44,801 nucleotides of DNA from Corynebacterium sp. MSK297 (GTDB lineage Bacteria > Actinomycetota > Actinomycetes > Mycobacteriales > Mycobacteriaceae): the NCBI RefSeq assembly GCF_030232885.1, contig NZ_JASPGD010000014.1, forward strand, positions 1 through 44,801, in the 5' to 3' direction. A program made the translations under genes and the position numbers. Below are positions 16,602 through 24,122 of this stretch, in pieces. The notes below the pieces were generated by a model, which was not told the DNA's origin, did no database searches, and worked only from the letters and a program-made list of their open reading frames with translations. The stretch's first letter is position 1. Each line of letters opens with the position of its first letter.

Positions 16602-17896
16602 CCAAATTGGACCAGAACGAACTTCTCAGTGAAACATTAAACAACCTGAAGATCGACAATGCGGGTATCATCGAGCAGCGTCGCGATGAAATCACCAAGT
16701 CCCTGAACAAAGAATTTACCGGTTCAGAATCCAACTCAGCCAACCGGTTAATGGTCGGGTCTTGGGGCCGTCACACCGCTATCCGTGGTATCTCCGACCT
16801 CGACATGCTTTACCGTCTACCCGCGACTATCAAGGATAAGTTCGTCACGACTGAAGGCGCTTACAAGGCTCTAAACCAGGTTCGAACAGCTCTAAACCGT
16901 CGTTATCCTAAAACCTTAATTCGCGTGGACAGACTAGTCGTTAAGGTCCAGTTTGGCGATTTCAAGTTCGAAGTGCAGCCGGTTTTCGAAACCGACGATG
17001 GTCATTTCGAATACCCCGATACCCTCAAAGACCGATGGAGAATAACAAAGCCACGAGAAGAAATTAAAGCTATCAGTGAACTTGATGGATCAACAGGAGG
17101 TAAAGCCCGAAAGCTCTGCCGGCTAACACGCGCGTGGAAGAAGCAACACACCGTCCCGATTAACGGCCTCCTCATCGACACGCTTGTGCATCGCTACATA
17201 ACCTCGCAGCAGGCTGATGATGCAGTTCTTCCGACGCTTCCTGTGCTGGTAAAAGATTTCTTCGCTTACCTATCTGAACTCCCAAAGCAGGACACCTGGT
17301 ATGCGCTCGGCAGCGGGCAGAAGATAACTAACGAATCGAACTTCCAGAGCAAAGCTAAAAAGGCACTTTCGCTTTGTGAGGACGCAATCGCGGCCAATAC
17401 GAAGTCAACGATGAATCAAAAATGGCGAGCCATTTTCGGAACGTGTGTTCCCCTCGACACACGCGATCAAGCACGGGCCGCCCGGTTGGAAGCCTCCAAT
17501 TATATTGACACAGAACAGTTCATCGAAGAGCGGTTTCCGCGGGCAGCTTCCGTCAGCGAATTAAGTGTGGAGTGCAAGGTAACGCAGAGGGGGTTTCGGC
17601 CTGAATCTTTGAGCCGAATACTAAGAAACTACAATTTCCTGCGTCCCGACAAGCAACTTGACTTTGAGGTGGACACGAGATCACTACCGCCCAATACTGA
17701 ACTCTGGTGGAAAGTCCTCAACCGCGGGGACGAGGCTAAGCGGCGGAACCAAATCCGCGGCCAAATCTTCAAAGATTCCGGGAAAGGGAAACACAGAGAA
17801 TCCACCCTGTTCAAAGGTCATCACTATGTCGAGAGCTACGCCATCAAAGATGGAAATCTAATTGCGCGCGGTCACGTAGATGTTCCGATTCTATAA
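16586..17896 (+). CDS. CBASS CD-NTase: SMODS nucleotidyltransferase with AGS-C sensor
   Basis: A 436-residue cGAS/DncV-like enzyme. The polymerase-beta core shows V-G-S-W-G-R at 57-62, D71 and D73 in S-D-L-D-M-L, and a third acidic position at E129 in F-E-V-Q-P-V-F; these would bind two metals and condense nucleotides into a cyclic signal. A helical OAS-like middle follows (about 175-300). The last hundred residues, with N-T-E-L-W-W-K-V-L-N-R-G, R-G-Q-I and G-H-H-Y-V-E-S-Y, match the AGS-C domain, proposed to sense ligands and seen in SMODS proteins. The product and its activator cannot be read from sequence. It overlaps the SLATT gene. No E1/E2/JAB, HORMA or TRIP13 genes adjoin, so this would be a minimal two-gene CBASS. 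Confidence 0.85.
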   Translation: MAEEVTKLDQNELLSETLNNLKIDNAGIIEQRRDEITKSLNKEFTGSESNSANRLMVGSWGRHTAIRGISDLDMLYRLPATIKDKFVTTEGAYKALNQVRTALNRRYPKTLIRVDRLVVKVQFGDFKFEVQPVFETDDGHFEYPDTLKDRWRITKPREEIKAISELDGSTGGKARKLCRLTRAWKKQHTVPINGLLIDTLVHRYITSQQADDAVLPTLPVLVKDFFAYLSELPKQDTWYALGSGQKITNESNFQSKAKKALSLCEDAIAANTKSTMNQKWRAIFGTCVPLDTRDQARAARLEASNYIDTEQFIEERFPRAASVSELSVECKVTQRGFRPESLSRILRNYNFLRPDKQLDFEVDTRSLPPNTELWWKVLNRGDEAKRRNQIRGQIFKDSGKGKHRESTLFKGHHYVESYAIKDGNLIARGHVDVPIL

Positions 17897-17993
17897 AATC
17901 CAGCGCTTGCCCTAGCTGCAAGTACTTGATCTGAGTTCCGAGCAGCAGAAAGGATCCTTGCAGTGCGAGGCGAGCACCGCACCCCCGCCCCTG

Positions 17994-18455
17994 CTACCGG
18001 AGCGGAACTTCCTCGAAGAAATTCGGGTCGGAGGCAAGTTGAACCAACAAGTCCGTCGGCTGGGCTTTTTCCGGCATGAGTGAGCCCCAAACCATCTGCT
18101 TCATCTCGCCGGAAGTGATCAGGTCACCGCACTGCCGGTTGCCGGGTACGCGTTCTAGGTAGCCGACGTTGCCCCACGCAGAGCCATTGGAGACGATCTG
18201 GATGCCAAGGTCTATACTGCATGCTAGGTCAACGCCTTCTGAGGAGTTATTCGTCACTTCTGCCGTAATGGAGACCTGCTCGCGGCCTTCGTGGTCCGGC
18301 ATTTCGACTTCCGTGACGATAGACCGGTCGGCGACGTCCACGACAGTGATCACAAAGTTGCCAACCTTGTAACCGGCTTATGTCGTTTTATGCGGCTGGG
18401 AAGTGCCTGGTTCCGTGCCGGAGCACGACGCGAGGGCGGCAATAGTTTTCTTCAT
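17994..18455 (-). pseudogene. Lipoprotein gene broken by an in-frame TAA
   Basis: From ATG 18455 the frame reads M-K-K-T-I-A-A-L-A-S-C-S-G-T-E, a shortened lipoprotein signal with lipobox L-A-S-C, then 12 codons later a TAA (18378-18380). It resumes in the same frame with A-G-Y-K-V-G-N-F-V-I-T-V-V-D-V and runs to TAG 17994-17996. The body (E-V-T-N-N-S-S-E-G-V-D-L) resembles secreted DUF4352-like beta-sandwich domains, an uncertain match. The hydrophobic core of the signal peptide looks deleted, which argues for decay rather than recoding. A restart at GTG 18353 would give a 119-residue cytosolic fragment without export signal. Confidence 0.65.
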
Positions 18456-18829
18456 GCCAGCAGACGTTACCCACTCAGTCGGCAGTTCGAAACTGTGGGT
18501 TGAGTGACGGGCAGGGGCCGGGTTGGGGTAAACGGTTCTACAGACGATTCGTGGACTCGCTCCGGCGCGGCGTGCCGCTCTGGGTTTCGCAGCGGCGGGC
18601 GGAGCGGGTTTCCGTGGCGGCGGTCGTTTCGGTTTCCGCTGCTTGAGCGCGGCTTGTGGGCACCGGCTAGGATTAATTTGGAGCTAAGTAGATATAGAAC
18701 CTGTCCGCGTTGATAGTAGCCAGAGAGTTTTCCGAAATCCCCGAAGCATCGTCTTCTTTGCGCATCAATACTTTCAGCGCGCAATTTTTTCACGCTAACC
18801 AAACGCGTCATGATAGCGAGCGGCCCCGT
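18456..18829. other. No identifiable gene
   Basis: Open frames on both strands are Arg/Ser-rich and show no domain. AGCGGCCCC (18819-18827) pairs perfectly with GGGGCCGCT (18831-18839), a 9-bp stem with a 3-base loop at the edge of the GNAT remnant; no T-run follows on either side. Confidence 0.35.
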
Positions 18830-19262
18830 GGGGGCCGCTTGGCCAAAAGGCAGGAAAGTAAAATACTCCGCCGACGCGCCTGGAAAATATACTCCTGGTA
18901 CTTGCTTGAAGCCGAAGCGGCAGTAATTCCGGATCCCCTAAAGCAACTGCGCCGGCAGCACCAGCCTTTTTAACTGGTTTAGAGCGGCTTTGATGAGCGC
19001 ACTGCTGATGCCATTTCCCTGCTGATCCTGCAGTGCTGATACAGGGTCAAGGCCGAACCATCCAGCCGTGGAACTAACCGTGACTGGGGCGCCGCGATAT
19101 GGCCTATGACTTGATTATTCTTCTCTGCTACTAGGGACACGGTTAGTGCGTTATCATCGCGCAGTCTAGCGACAATATCTTGTTCCGTACGATCCGAATG
19201 CTTGACCGGGCGAAAGACCACTTCAATCCCCCGGTGGACGGACTCAATATCGTTACAGGTTT
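18830..19262 (-). pseudogene. GNAT N-acetyltransferase with two frameshifts
   Basis: Reading from about 19235 leftward gives F-R-P-V-K-H-S-D-R-T-E-Q-D-I-V-A-R-L-R, then V-A-E-K-N-N-Q-V-I-G-H-I-A. One frame change near 19085 restores P-V-T-V-S-S-T-A-G-W-F-G-L-D-P-V-S-A-L-Q-D and Q-G-N-G-I-S-S-A-L-I-K-A-A-L, the acetyl-CoA loop (Q-x-x-G-x-G/A) of the GNAT fold. A second change near 18930 restores G-D-P-E-Y-C-R-F-G-F and E-Y-F-T-F-L-P-F-G. The whole YhbS-like fold is thus recoverable in pieces but cannot be translated as one protein. The beginning is poorly defined. Confidence 0.75.
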
Positions 19263-19306
19263 CAGGGCGAGGGGCGACCATTAGTTCTCCGTTCTGAGTC
19301 TTCGTC

Positions 19307-19515
19307 TTACGCTGCAGCTGCTCGCCTTGGTCCTTGAATGACCAATTCGAGACTATGCTCGGCCTGTTCTTGATTTTCTGCGGCCCGGTGAACCTGTAGC
19401 GCACCAATAAACCCCAACGCCAGGAATGCGGTCGCAGCAAGAAGGGAGTAGTGGGCGGCGTCCGTCATGCCGCCGCTAAGTGCCTGCATTGCCACGCTGG
19501 TCTGCTCACCAAAGG
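19307..19515 (-). pseudogene. C-terminal fragment of a membrane transporter, probably MFS
   Basis: Reads G-E-Q-T-S-V-A-M-Q-A-L-S-G-G-M-T-D-A-A-H-Y-S-L-L-A-A-T, followed by a hydrophobic helix A-F-L-A-L-G-F-I-G-A-L and a charged tail to a stop at 19307. A last membrane helix followed by a charged tail suits the end of a 12/14-TM major facilitator drug exporter. Everything N-terminal is absent. The family assignment is tentative. Confidence 0.4.
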
Positions 19516-19924
19516 GACTATGCCCACTTTGACATTATGCACCGGCACGAGACTTACTGCGGGCTACAGATACACCACACTAAAGGGCGCAACCCGTCTG
19601 ATCGGCGTGTCGCTGGTTGGGCACTGTTGCTATTTCATGAGCCTCTTCTGATTCCCATGCAGTGTGAGCATTCGGTTGAGATAGCGTTGTCGTAGAGGGC
19701 TGGTCGTCCTGTTTCTAGGTCGGTTTTGTTGAGGTCTTCTGGGACGAGACGTGTGACTTTGGCGAGTTGGTCTTGTCTAAAATTGCACTGCCTAGCGATC
19801 TGTAATGGGTCGTCAGGTAGTAGACCCAAAGCTCGGGGGCTCAAGGCACACCGCCCGCTAATGGGTTTTACAAGCCTGCTGGGAAGGCAGCGCTACTGGT
19901 ACCGAAGAAGACTTGGCAGCTCAA
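19516..19924. other. Degenerate stretch without a recognisable gene
   Basis: A minus-strand frame (19635-19844) gives a hydrophilic 69-residue peptide with P-D-D-P-L-Q-I-A-R-Q and T-G-R-P-A-L-Y-D-N-A-I; it looks like a piece of a real protein but I cannot name it. A plus-strand frame (19480-19695) has no domain. Position between a transporter fragment and an IS remnant suggests successive insertions and deletions. Confidence 0.3.
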
Positions 19925-20059
19925 AAAGTTATCAGCTCCATCAAAGCTTGGGATACTGAGCCCGGCCGAGGTCGAAGACGCCTTGTGGCAACAAGATGAG
20001 TCCTAGGAAAATAATCGAAATCAAAGTAGATTCTTAGGAAAAACCCAGGACACTTCAGT
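19925..20059 (+). mobile_element. Decayed IS3-type transposase end with right terminal repeat
   Basis: AGCTTGGGATAC, then after one base shift A-E-V-E-D-A-L-W-Q-Q-D-E-S-stop, parallels the element at 1-93 (V-E-V-E-D-A-L-W-E-Q-D-G-S). A TGA follows the G-Y codons and the frame is broken, so the copy is dead. It ends with CCCAGGACACTTCA at about 20046-20059, the same terminal sequence as at 115 and 11015. It marks the right edge of the accessory region. Confidence 0.65.
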
Positions 20060-20086
20060 GTGTGGTGTGGCGTATGCGCAGAGCCA

Positions 20087-20527
20087 CTATTCACCACTAT
20101 TTGCAAGGCCCGCCAAACGAAGGCTTTCGTTTAATTGGAAAACTGAGGCCCAGAAAACTCCTGTTTTTGCGGCAAGCGCATTAGCAAGCAGGGATCCGGT
20201 TACATCAAATTGCTCTAGCTGAGGATAATAAATTCCAAGTAGGTTATGCTCATGGCTAATTTTCTTGTCCAAGATACAAGCATGCGCCCATTGCCCTGAA
20301 AACTGCCTGCGTAGACCTTCTCCAAGGAACATCTCGTATTCAATTCGGCGAGGGACAGGAATCGTTTTTGCGTTCGCAAGGAACCATTTTTCGCAGGCCT
20401 TTAATGATTCTTGGCTCCACGGGGTGCTTTGTTTTATTCCAGGGAGTAGAAGGTGCTGTTTTGAATCGACGTAGTCTTTAGCCTTCTGCGTCCAGTCGGC
20501 AAGATTTACCTGCGAACTAGCCACCAT
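20087..20527 (-). CDS. Hypothetical protein of 146 residues
   Basis: I do not recognise this protein. ATG 20527 is preferred over ATG 20545 because AAAGGTAGGG lies six bases before it. The product is soluble, mixed alpha with several Trp/Tyr, without signal peptide or membrane helix; visible stretches are W-T-Q-K-A-K-D-Y-V-D-S, A-C-E-K-W-F-L-A-N-A-K and I-S-H-E-H-N-L-L-G-I-Y-Y-P. The frame is complete and the gene sits between IS debris and a core cupin gene, with a lower GC than the latter. Proteins of this size at such places are often cargo of past insertions, but nothing specific supports an immunity or toxin role. A 9-mer GTCGGCAAG lies near its start. Confidence 0.5.
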   Translation of the reverse strand: MVASSQVNLADWTQKAKDYVDSKQHLLLPGIKQSTPWSQESLKACEKWFLANAKTIPVPRRIEYEMFLGEGLRRQFSGQWAHACILDKKISHEHNLLGIYYPQLEQFDVTGSLLANALAAKTGVFWASVFQLNESLRLAGLANSGE

Positions 20528-20642
20528 ACTGGCCCTACCTTTCATAATTTAAGTTAATCTGATCATAACTTCCGGAAAATCGGGGCAGTCATTTTTCGCA
20601 GTAAACTGGTGCTAAATGCCCCTCGTAAGCAAAGGAACTGTC

Positions 20643-21023
20643 ATGCGCATTAATGAGCACGAATGGGAACTGGTAGAAGGTCTCAATCTGCCATACCAGG
20701 AGGGTGCGGACTCCACCCATGCGCAGTCGCGCCAAGCCCGTGCGGTGCCACAAGTAACCAAGGTCGCCGAGCTAGAAGGCGCCACCGTGGTGCGGTTATC
20801 CTTCCGTGCCGGTGACACTATGGCGAACCACAAGGCCCCGCGCCCGATCCTGGTGCTGGGGCAAACGGGTTCAGTCACGTTCACCATCGGTGACGCGGAT
20901 GCTGGTGAACCCGTCGATGAAATCACACTCGCTCCGGGTAAAGCCGTACACGTCGACGAAGGCAAAATTCACGCCTTGCATGCCGATGCCCCGGCGGTGG
21001 TCACACTGTTGATCCTGGGCTAA
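20643..21023 (+). CDS. Cupin-domain protein
   Basis: A 126-residue single-domain cupin from ATG 20643, preceded by AAAGGA at good spacing. The beta-barrel pattern is visible: V-V-R-L-S-F-R-A-G-D-T-M-A-N-H-K-A-P-R-P, then G-Q-T-G-S-V-T-F-T-I-G-D, and L-A-P-G-K-A-V-H-V-D-E-G-K-I-H-A-L-H-A-D. The histidines in motif 1 (NHKA) and motif 2 (IHALHA) could hold a metal. Cupins of this type have very varied roles, so no substrate is assigned. The stop is 81 bases before the convergent NnrD/NnrE gene. Confidence 0.7.
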   Translation: MRINEHEWELVEGLNLPYQEGADSTHAQSRQARAVPQVTKVAELEGATVVRLSFRAGDTMANHKAPRPILVLGQTGSVTFTIGDADAGEPVDEITLAPGKAVHVDEGKIHALHADAPAVVTLLILG

Positions 21024-21103
21024 CAAGGCCACCGGTGCAGCGGTGATTGCCCCAGCCCCTGCAGGGAGCGGTGCTTGTTTTCGCCTTACTCGCCTTACTG
21101 GTC

Positions 21104-23038
21104 TTACTTCCTGGAGAAGTATGCCAGCGCCCGGGGTATCGTGGTAGCAATCGCGCTTGCCGACGTCGGCGCCATCCCAAATTCTGTTTGTGCAGCAAGC
21201 TGCGCGGCCCAAGAATGCACGACGACAGCGCGCCGGAAAACGTCGGCAAGACCCGCTTGGGCTGCCTCGTTGTGTTTAGTCTCCGGAGCGGCTGCTGGTG
21301 CATTCCACTCGGCGAGGAAAGCTCCCAGAATTCCGGAGAGCACATCACCGGAACCAGGCGTGGCAGCCCACGAAGAACCCGTATTCACCGACACCAACCT
21401 GCCGTCAGGGCTGGCAATCAGAGTGATCCGCCCTTTTCGCAGCACCCACGCATTGAGTTGTGCCGCCAGGGCGCGGGTAGTGTGCAAACGGTCGGTGGTG
21501 CCAGAAAAACCAGAGGTGCCAGCGGTACTAGCCGTAGTGGCGTCGGCTGTAGAAGCATCCTGATCCGGCGCAGGCAGCACGCCTGCTAAACGCTGGAACT
21601 CTCCATCATGCGGGGTCAGCAGCACCGGGCTAGCGCTTGCCCGGTCGCGCAGGAGCTCCCGCAACTGCGCGCTGGTCGCTAACAACGTGATGGCGTCGGC
21701 ATCCAACACCAGAGGCTGAGCGCCCCGCAACGCATATTCCAATTCCAACGCTGCGGAAATATCTGTTCCACGCCCCGGCCCAACAACCAATGCTTGCACC
21801 CGCCCGGCGGTGCGCACACTGGTATGTGTGACTGCTTCCGGGTGCGCGCGCACCACATCACGCGTGAGTTCAGCAGGCCCAAGCACCCGCACCATCGATG
21901 GCGTAGCGGCGATTGCACCGGCCGCAGATAAAATGCCCGCGCCGGGATACGCCGCCGAGCCAGCGCACAGACCAACCACGCCCGAGGAATATTTGTCCCC
22001 AGCTGGCTGCGGTTCTAGGTTTCCGGGGCCGTTGCCGACGCCGACCGTGCCATGCTGGAATTCCGGCACACCTGGTGCTTGTGGTGGTTCCGCTGCGCTG
22101 CCGCTTGCCGACGCCCGAACCTTGGTTGCGATTGCTGGAACCTGGAAAAACTCGACGGTGCCCTGCTTGAAGCTGGTGCTGGTGCCTGTGCTGGCACCGG
22201 CGCTGTTGTTTTCTGCAAGGTTTTGGTGTGCAAGTTCTTCTGAAAACGAACGCGGACCCTGCGGCAATCGCAGATCGGCGATCACGACTTTCCCGCACGC
22301 CGGTGCTACTGCGTGCGCTAAGCGGCCAGCACCAAAGGAGATCGTGACCGTCGCACGCACATAGCTATCGCCAGAGCGGCGCTCACCTGCTGGTGCTTCC
22401 GGAGCAGTGGCGCCAGTATCGCAGTGCACCCCGGTAGGTACATCAATGGCAAGAACATCGGTGCCTGCGCGCCGCTGCGCGGAAAAGAACTCGGCGAGTT
22501 CGCCGTCAAGGCCGCGGCCTGCAGATAAACCAGCGATCGCGTCGATAATCAGTGCTGGTGCTGTCGCTGCCCCCGGCGCTGTCACAGCTCCCGGTGTCGT
22601 CGCTGCAGCTGCCGCCTTCGCCGCGGCAACTAGTTCCCGGGCACTTACCTGCTCACCACCGGCGGCGCAAAAGGCCTGCCACGCAGCGGAGTGCACCTTC
22701 GGGGAGCCGTCGGCACGCGTAGCTACCGGCACTGCCTGCACTCGGTAACCCGCCAACAACAAATGCGTGGCGGCAAACAGACCATCGCCGCCATTACCGC
22801 CGGGGCCGACTGCAACCACGACGTCTGCCGTCCCCGGCGCTTGCATGTCGCGCCCGCCTGTAGCCTGCTTAGCCGTTTCCTGGTGCGCGGGGGTGCGCCG
22901 AGATTGCGCCCGCAACATATCCAGGGCGGTATCGGCCACGGCAGCGGCGGCGAGCTTCATCATCTCGTCGTCGGCCACCTCATGGGCCAGGAGTGCTTTT
23001 TCCGCAGCGCGGATCTGATCAGCAGAATAAGCGAACAT
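21104..23038 (-). CDS. nnr: Bifunctional NAD(P)H-hydrate epimerase / ADP-dependent dehydratase
   Basis: A 644-residue fusion that repairs hydrated NADH and NADPH. The N-terminal YjeF_N (epimerase) part has D-E-M-M-K-L-A-A-A-A-V-A-D and the phosphate-binding G-P-G-G-N-G-G-D-G (about residues 79-87). The C-terminal ribokinase-like dehydratase has the T-P-H-D-G-E-F motif and the G-S-G-D-V-L-S-G-I-L signature with the catalytic Asp. An Ala/Gly/Pro-rich insert of roughly 80 residues lies between the domains (about 270-350), longer than in E. coli YjeF/NnrED. Several internal repeats in composition, and decamer copies at 21156, 21241 and 22104. No signal peptide is seen; cytosolic. The gene is likely monocistronic. 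Confidence 0.88.
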   Translation of the reverse strand: MFAYSADQIRAAEKALLAHEVADDEMMKLAAAAVADTALDMLRAQSRRTPAHQETAKQATGGRDMQAPGTADVVVAVGPGGNGGDGLFAATHLLLAGYRVQAVPVATRADGSPKVHSAAWQAFCAAGGEQVSARELVAAAKAAAAATTPGAVTAPGAATAPALIIDAIAGLSAGRGLDGELAEFFSAQRRAGTDVLAIDVPTGVHCDTGATAPEAPAGERRSGDSYVRATVTISFGAGRLAHAVAPACGKVVIADLRLPQGPRSFSEELAHQNLAENNSAGASTGTSTSFKQGTVEFFQVPAIATKVRASASGSAAEPPQAPGVPEFQHGTVGVGNGPGNLEPQPAGDKYSSGVVGLCAGSAAYPGAGILSAAGAIAATPSMVRVLGPAELTRDVVRAHPEAVTHTSVRTAGRVQALVVGPGRGTDISAALELEYALRGAQPLVLDADAITLLATSAQLRELLRDRASASPVLLTPHDGEFQRLAGVLPAPDQDASTADATTASTAGTSGFSGTTDRLHTTRALAAQLNAWVLRKGRITLIASPDGRLVSVNTGSSWAATPGSGDVLSGILGAFLAEWNAPAAAPETKHNEAAQAGLADVFRRAVVVHSWAAQLAAQTEFGMAPTSASAIATTIPRALAYFSRK

Positions 23039-23094
23039 AAACCCAGCTTAACCACCCCGGCCTAAGCCTGTGGTGGCAAGCTACGCCCCAATGA

Positions 23095-24006
23095 TCAAGC
23101 CTGGCAAGTCGGGCACCAAAACAGATTGCGCCCCTCGTAAGCTTTCATCGCAATATCTGAACCGCAGACATAACAATCATCTCCCGCGCGCCGGTAAACA
23201 TAGACTTCGCCGCCGTGCTCGTCGTCACGCGCCGGGCGGTGCATCACCTCTGGGGTGTGCTCGTCGCGCACCGTATTAATCTCGCCGTCGACCACGCCCT
23301 GGCGCATCAGAGCCACCAGGTCTTCCCACATAGCGAAAAACACGCTGCGATCAATCGCATTCCCCGGAGTAAACGGCGACTGCTGATGCCGGAACAATAC
23401 CTCCGCGCGATAAATATTGCCCACCCCCGCAAACAGTTTCTGGTCCATCAACAACGAGCCGATGCTGCGCTTCGAACGCTGCACCTTCGTCCACACCTGC
23501 TTCGGATCGGCATCATCGCGGATAGGATCTTCCCCGATCTTGCCGACGGCGATGGCGTATTCCTCGTCCGTGATCAGCCGACACCACTGCGGGCCGCGCA
23601 GATTCGCCGCCAGGTGGTGCGAGTTCCTGCTGTCGGAGCTGCCTTCGGTGGCAGAGTTGTTTTCGGCGGCAGAGCTGCTTCTGGTTTTGGTGCCAGAATC
23701 ACTCGCACTGTCGTCGGCAAGTGCTTCGATGCGCAATCGGATCTGCCCCCAGACCTTCTCGCGATCCTCAAAACGCAAGTGCCCAATCAGGCCCAAGTGG
23801 ATATAGATGATGTGCTCGTCGGACGCGGCGTCGAAGTGCAAAAATAAGTGTTTGCCAAAAGCTTCCGCGCGCTCGAGCCGGGAGCCGTCGACAAGCGCTG
23901 CTTCCGTGGCAAAACGGCCCTGTGGGCTGGTGATATGCAGGCGCTGGGTGCCAAAAATGCGGGTGAATTCGTCGGCAAGACGGTGGATGACGTGTCCTTC
24001 AGGCAT
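23095..24006 (-). CDS. nei2: Endonuclease VIII-like DNA glycosylase (Fpg/Nei family, Nei2 type)
   Basis: A 303-residue base-excision repair enzyme. It begins M-P-E-G-H, so after Met removal Pro is the Schiff-base nucleophile and Glu the general acid. F-G-K-H-L-F supplies the conserved beta-clamp lysine. The H2TH region is around residues 185-235 (L-L-M-D-Q-K-L-F-A-G-V-G-N-I-Y-R-A-E-V-L-F). The C-terminus carries a zinc finger C-Y-V-C-G ... W-C-P-T-C. The PEGH start, in place of PELP, points to the Nei2/Nei-type rather than Fpg, acting on oxidised pyrimidines. A Ser/Asn-rich insertion of about 35 residues (about 105-140) is unusual. Three decamers lie inside (23539, 23712, 23970). Confidence 0.88.
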   Translation of the reverse strand: MPEGHVIHRLADEFTRIFGTQRLHITSPQGRFATEAALVDGSRLERAEAFGKHLFLHFDAASDEHIIYIHLGLIGHLRFEDREKVWGQIRLRIEALADDSASDSGTKTRSSSAAENNSATEGSSDSRNSHHLAANLRGPQWCRLITDEEYAIAVGKIGEDPIRDDADPKQVWTKVQRSKRSIGSLLMDQKLFAGVGNIYRAEVLFRHQQSPFTPGNAIDRSVFFAMWEDLVALMRQGVVDGEINTVRDEHTPEVMHRPARDDEHGGEVYVYRRAGDDCYVCGSDIAMKAYEGRNLFWCPTCQA

Positions 24007-24122
24007 GTCTCTAGCCTAGCGCTGTGCTTGCGCTGTGTTCGTGCTGGACGCGTATAATAGTCATGCGTCATAGATTTTTCGAGGCTGCACGCGGGGATCC
24101 TCGCGAGAGAAAGTAAGGCACA

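Noticed and set aside
11563..17896. BREX, DISARM or a new multi-gene defence system combining R-M and CBASS
   Set aside because: The four genes fit type III R-M plus CBASS; no PglX, BrxL, DrmB-like or other hallmark is present. Close spacing suggests shared transcription but not one machine.
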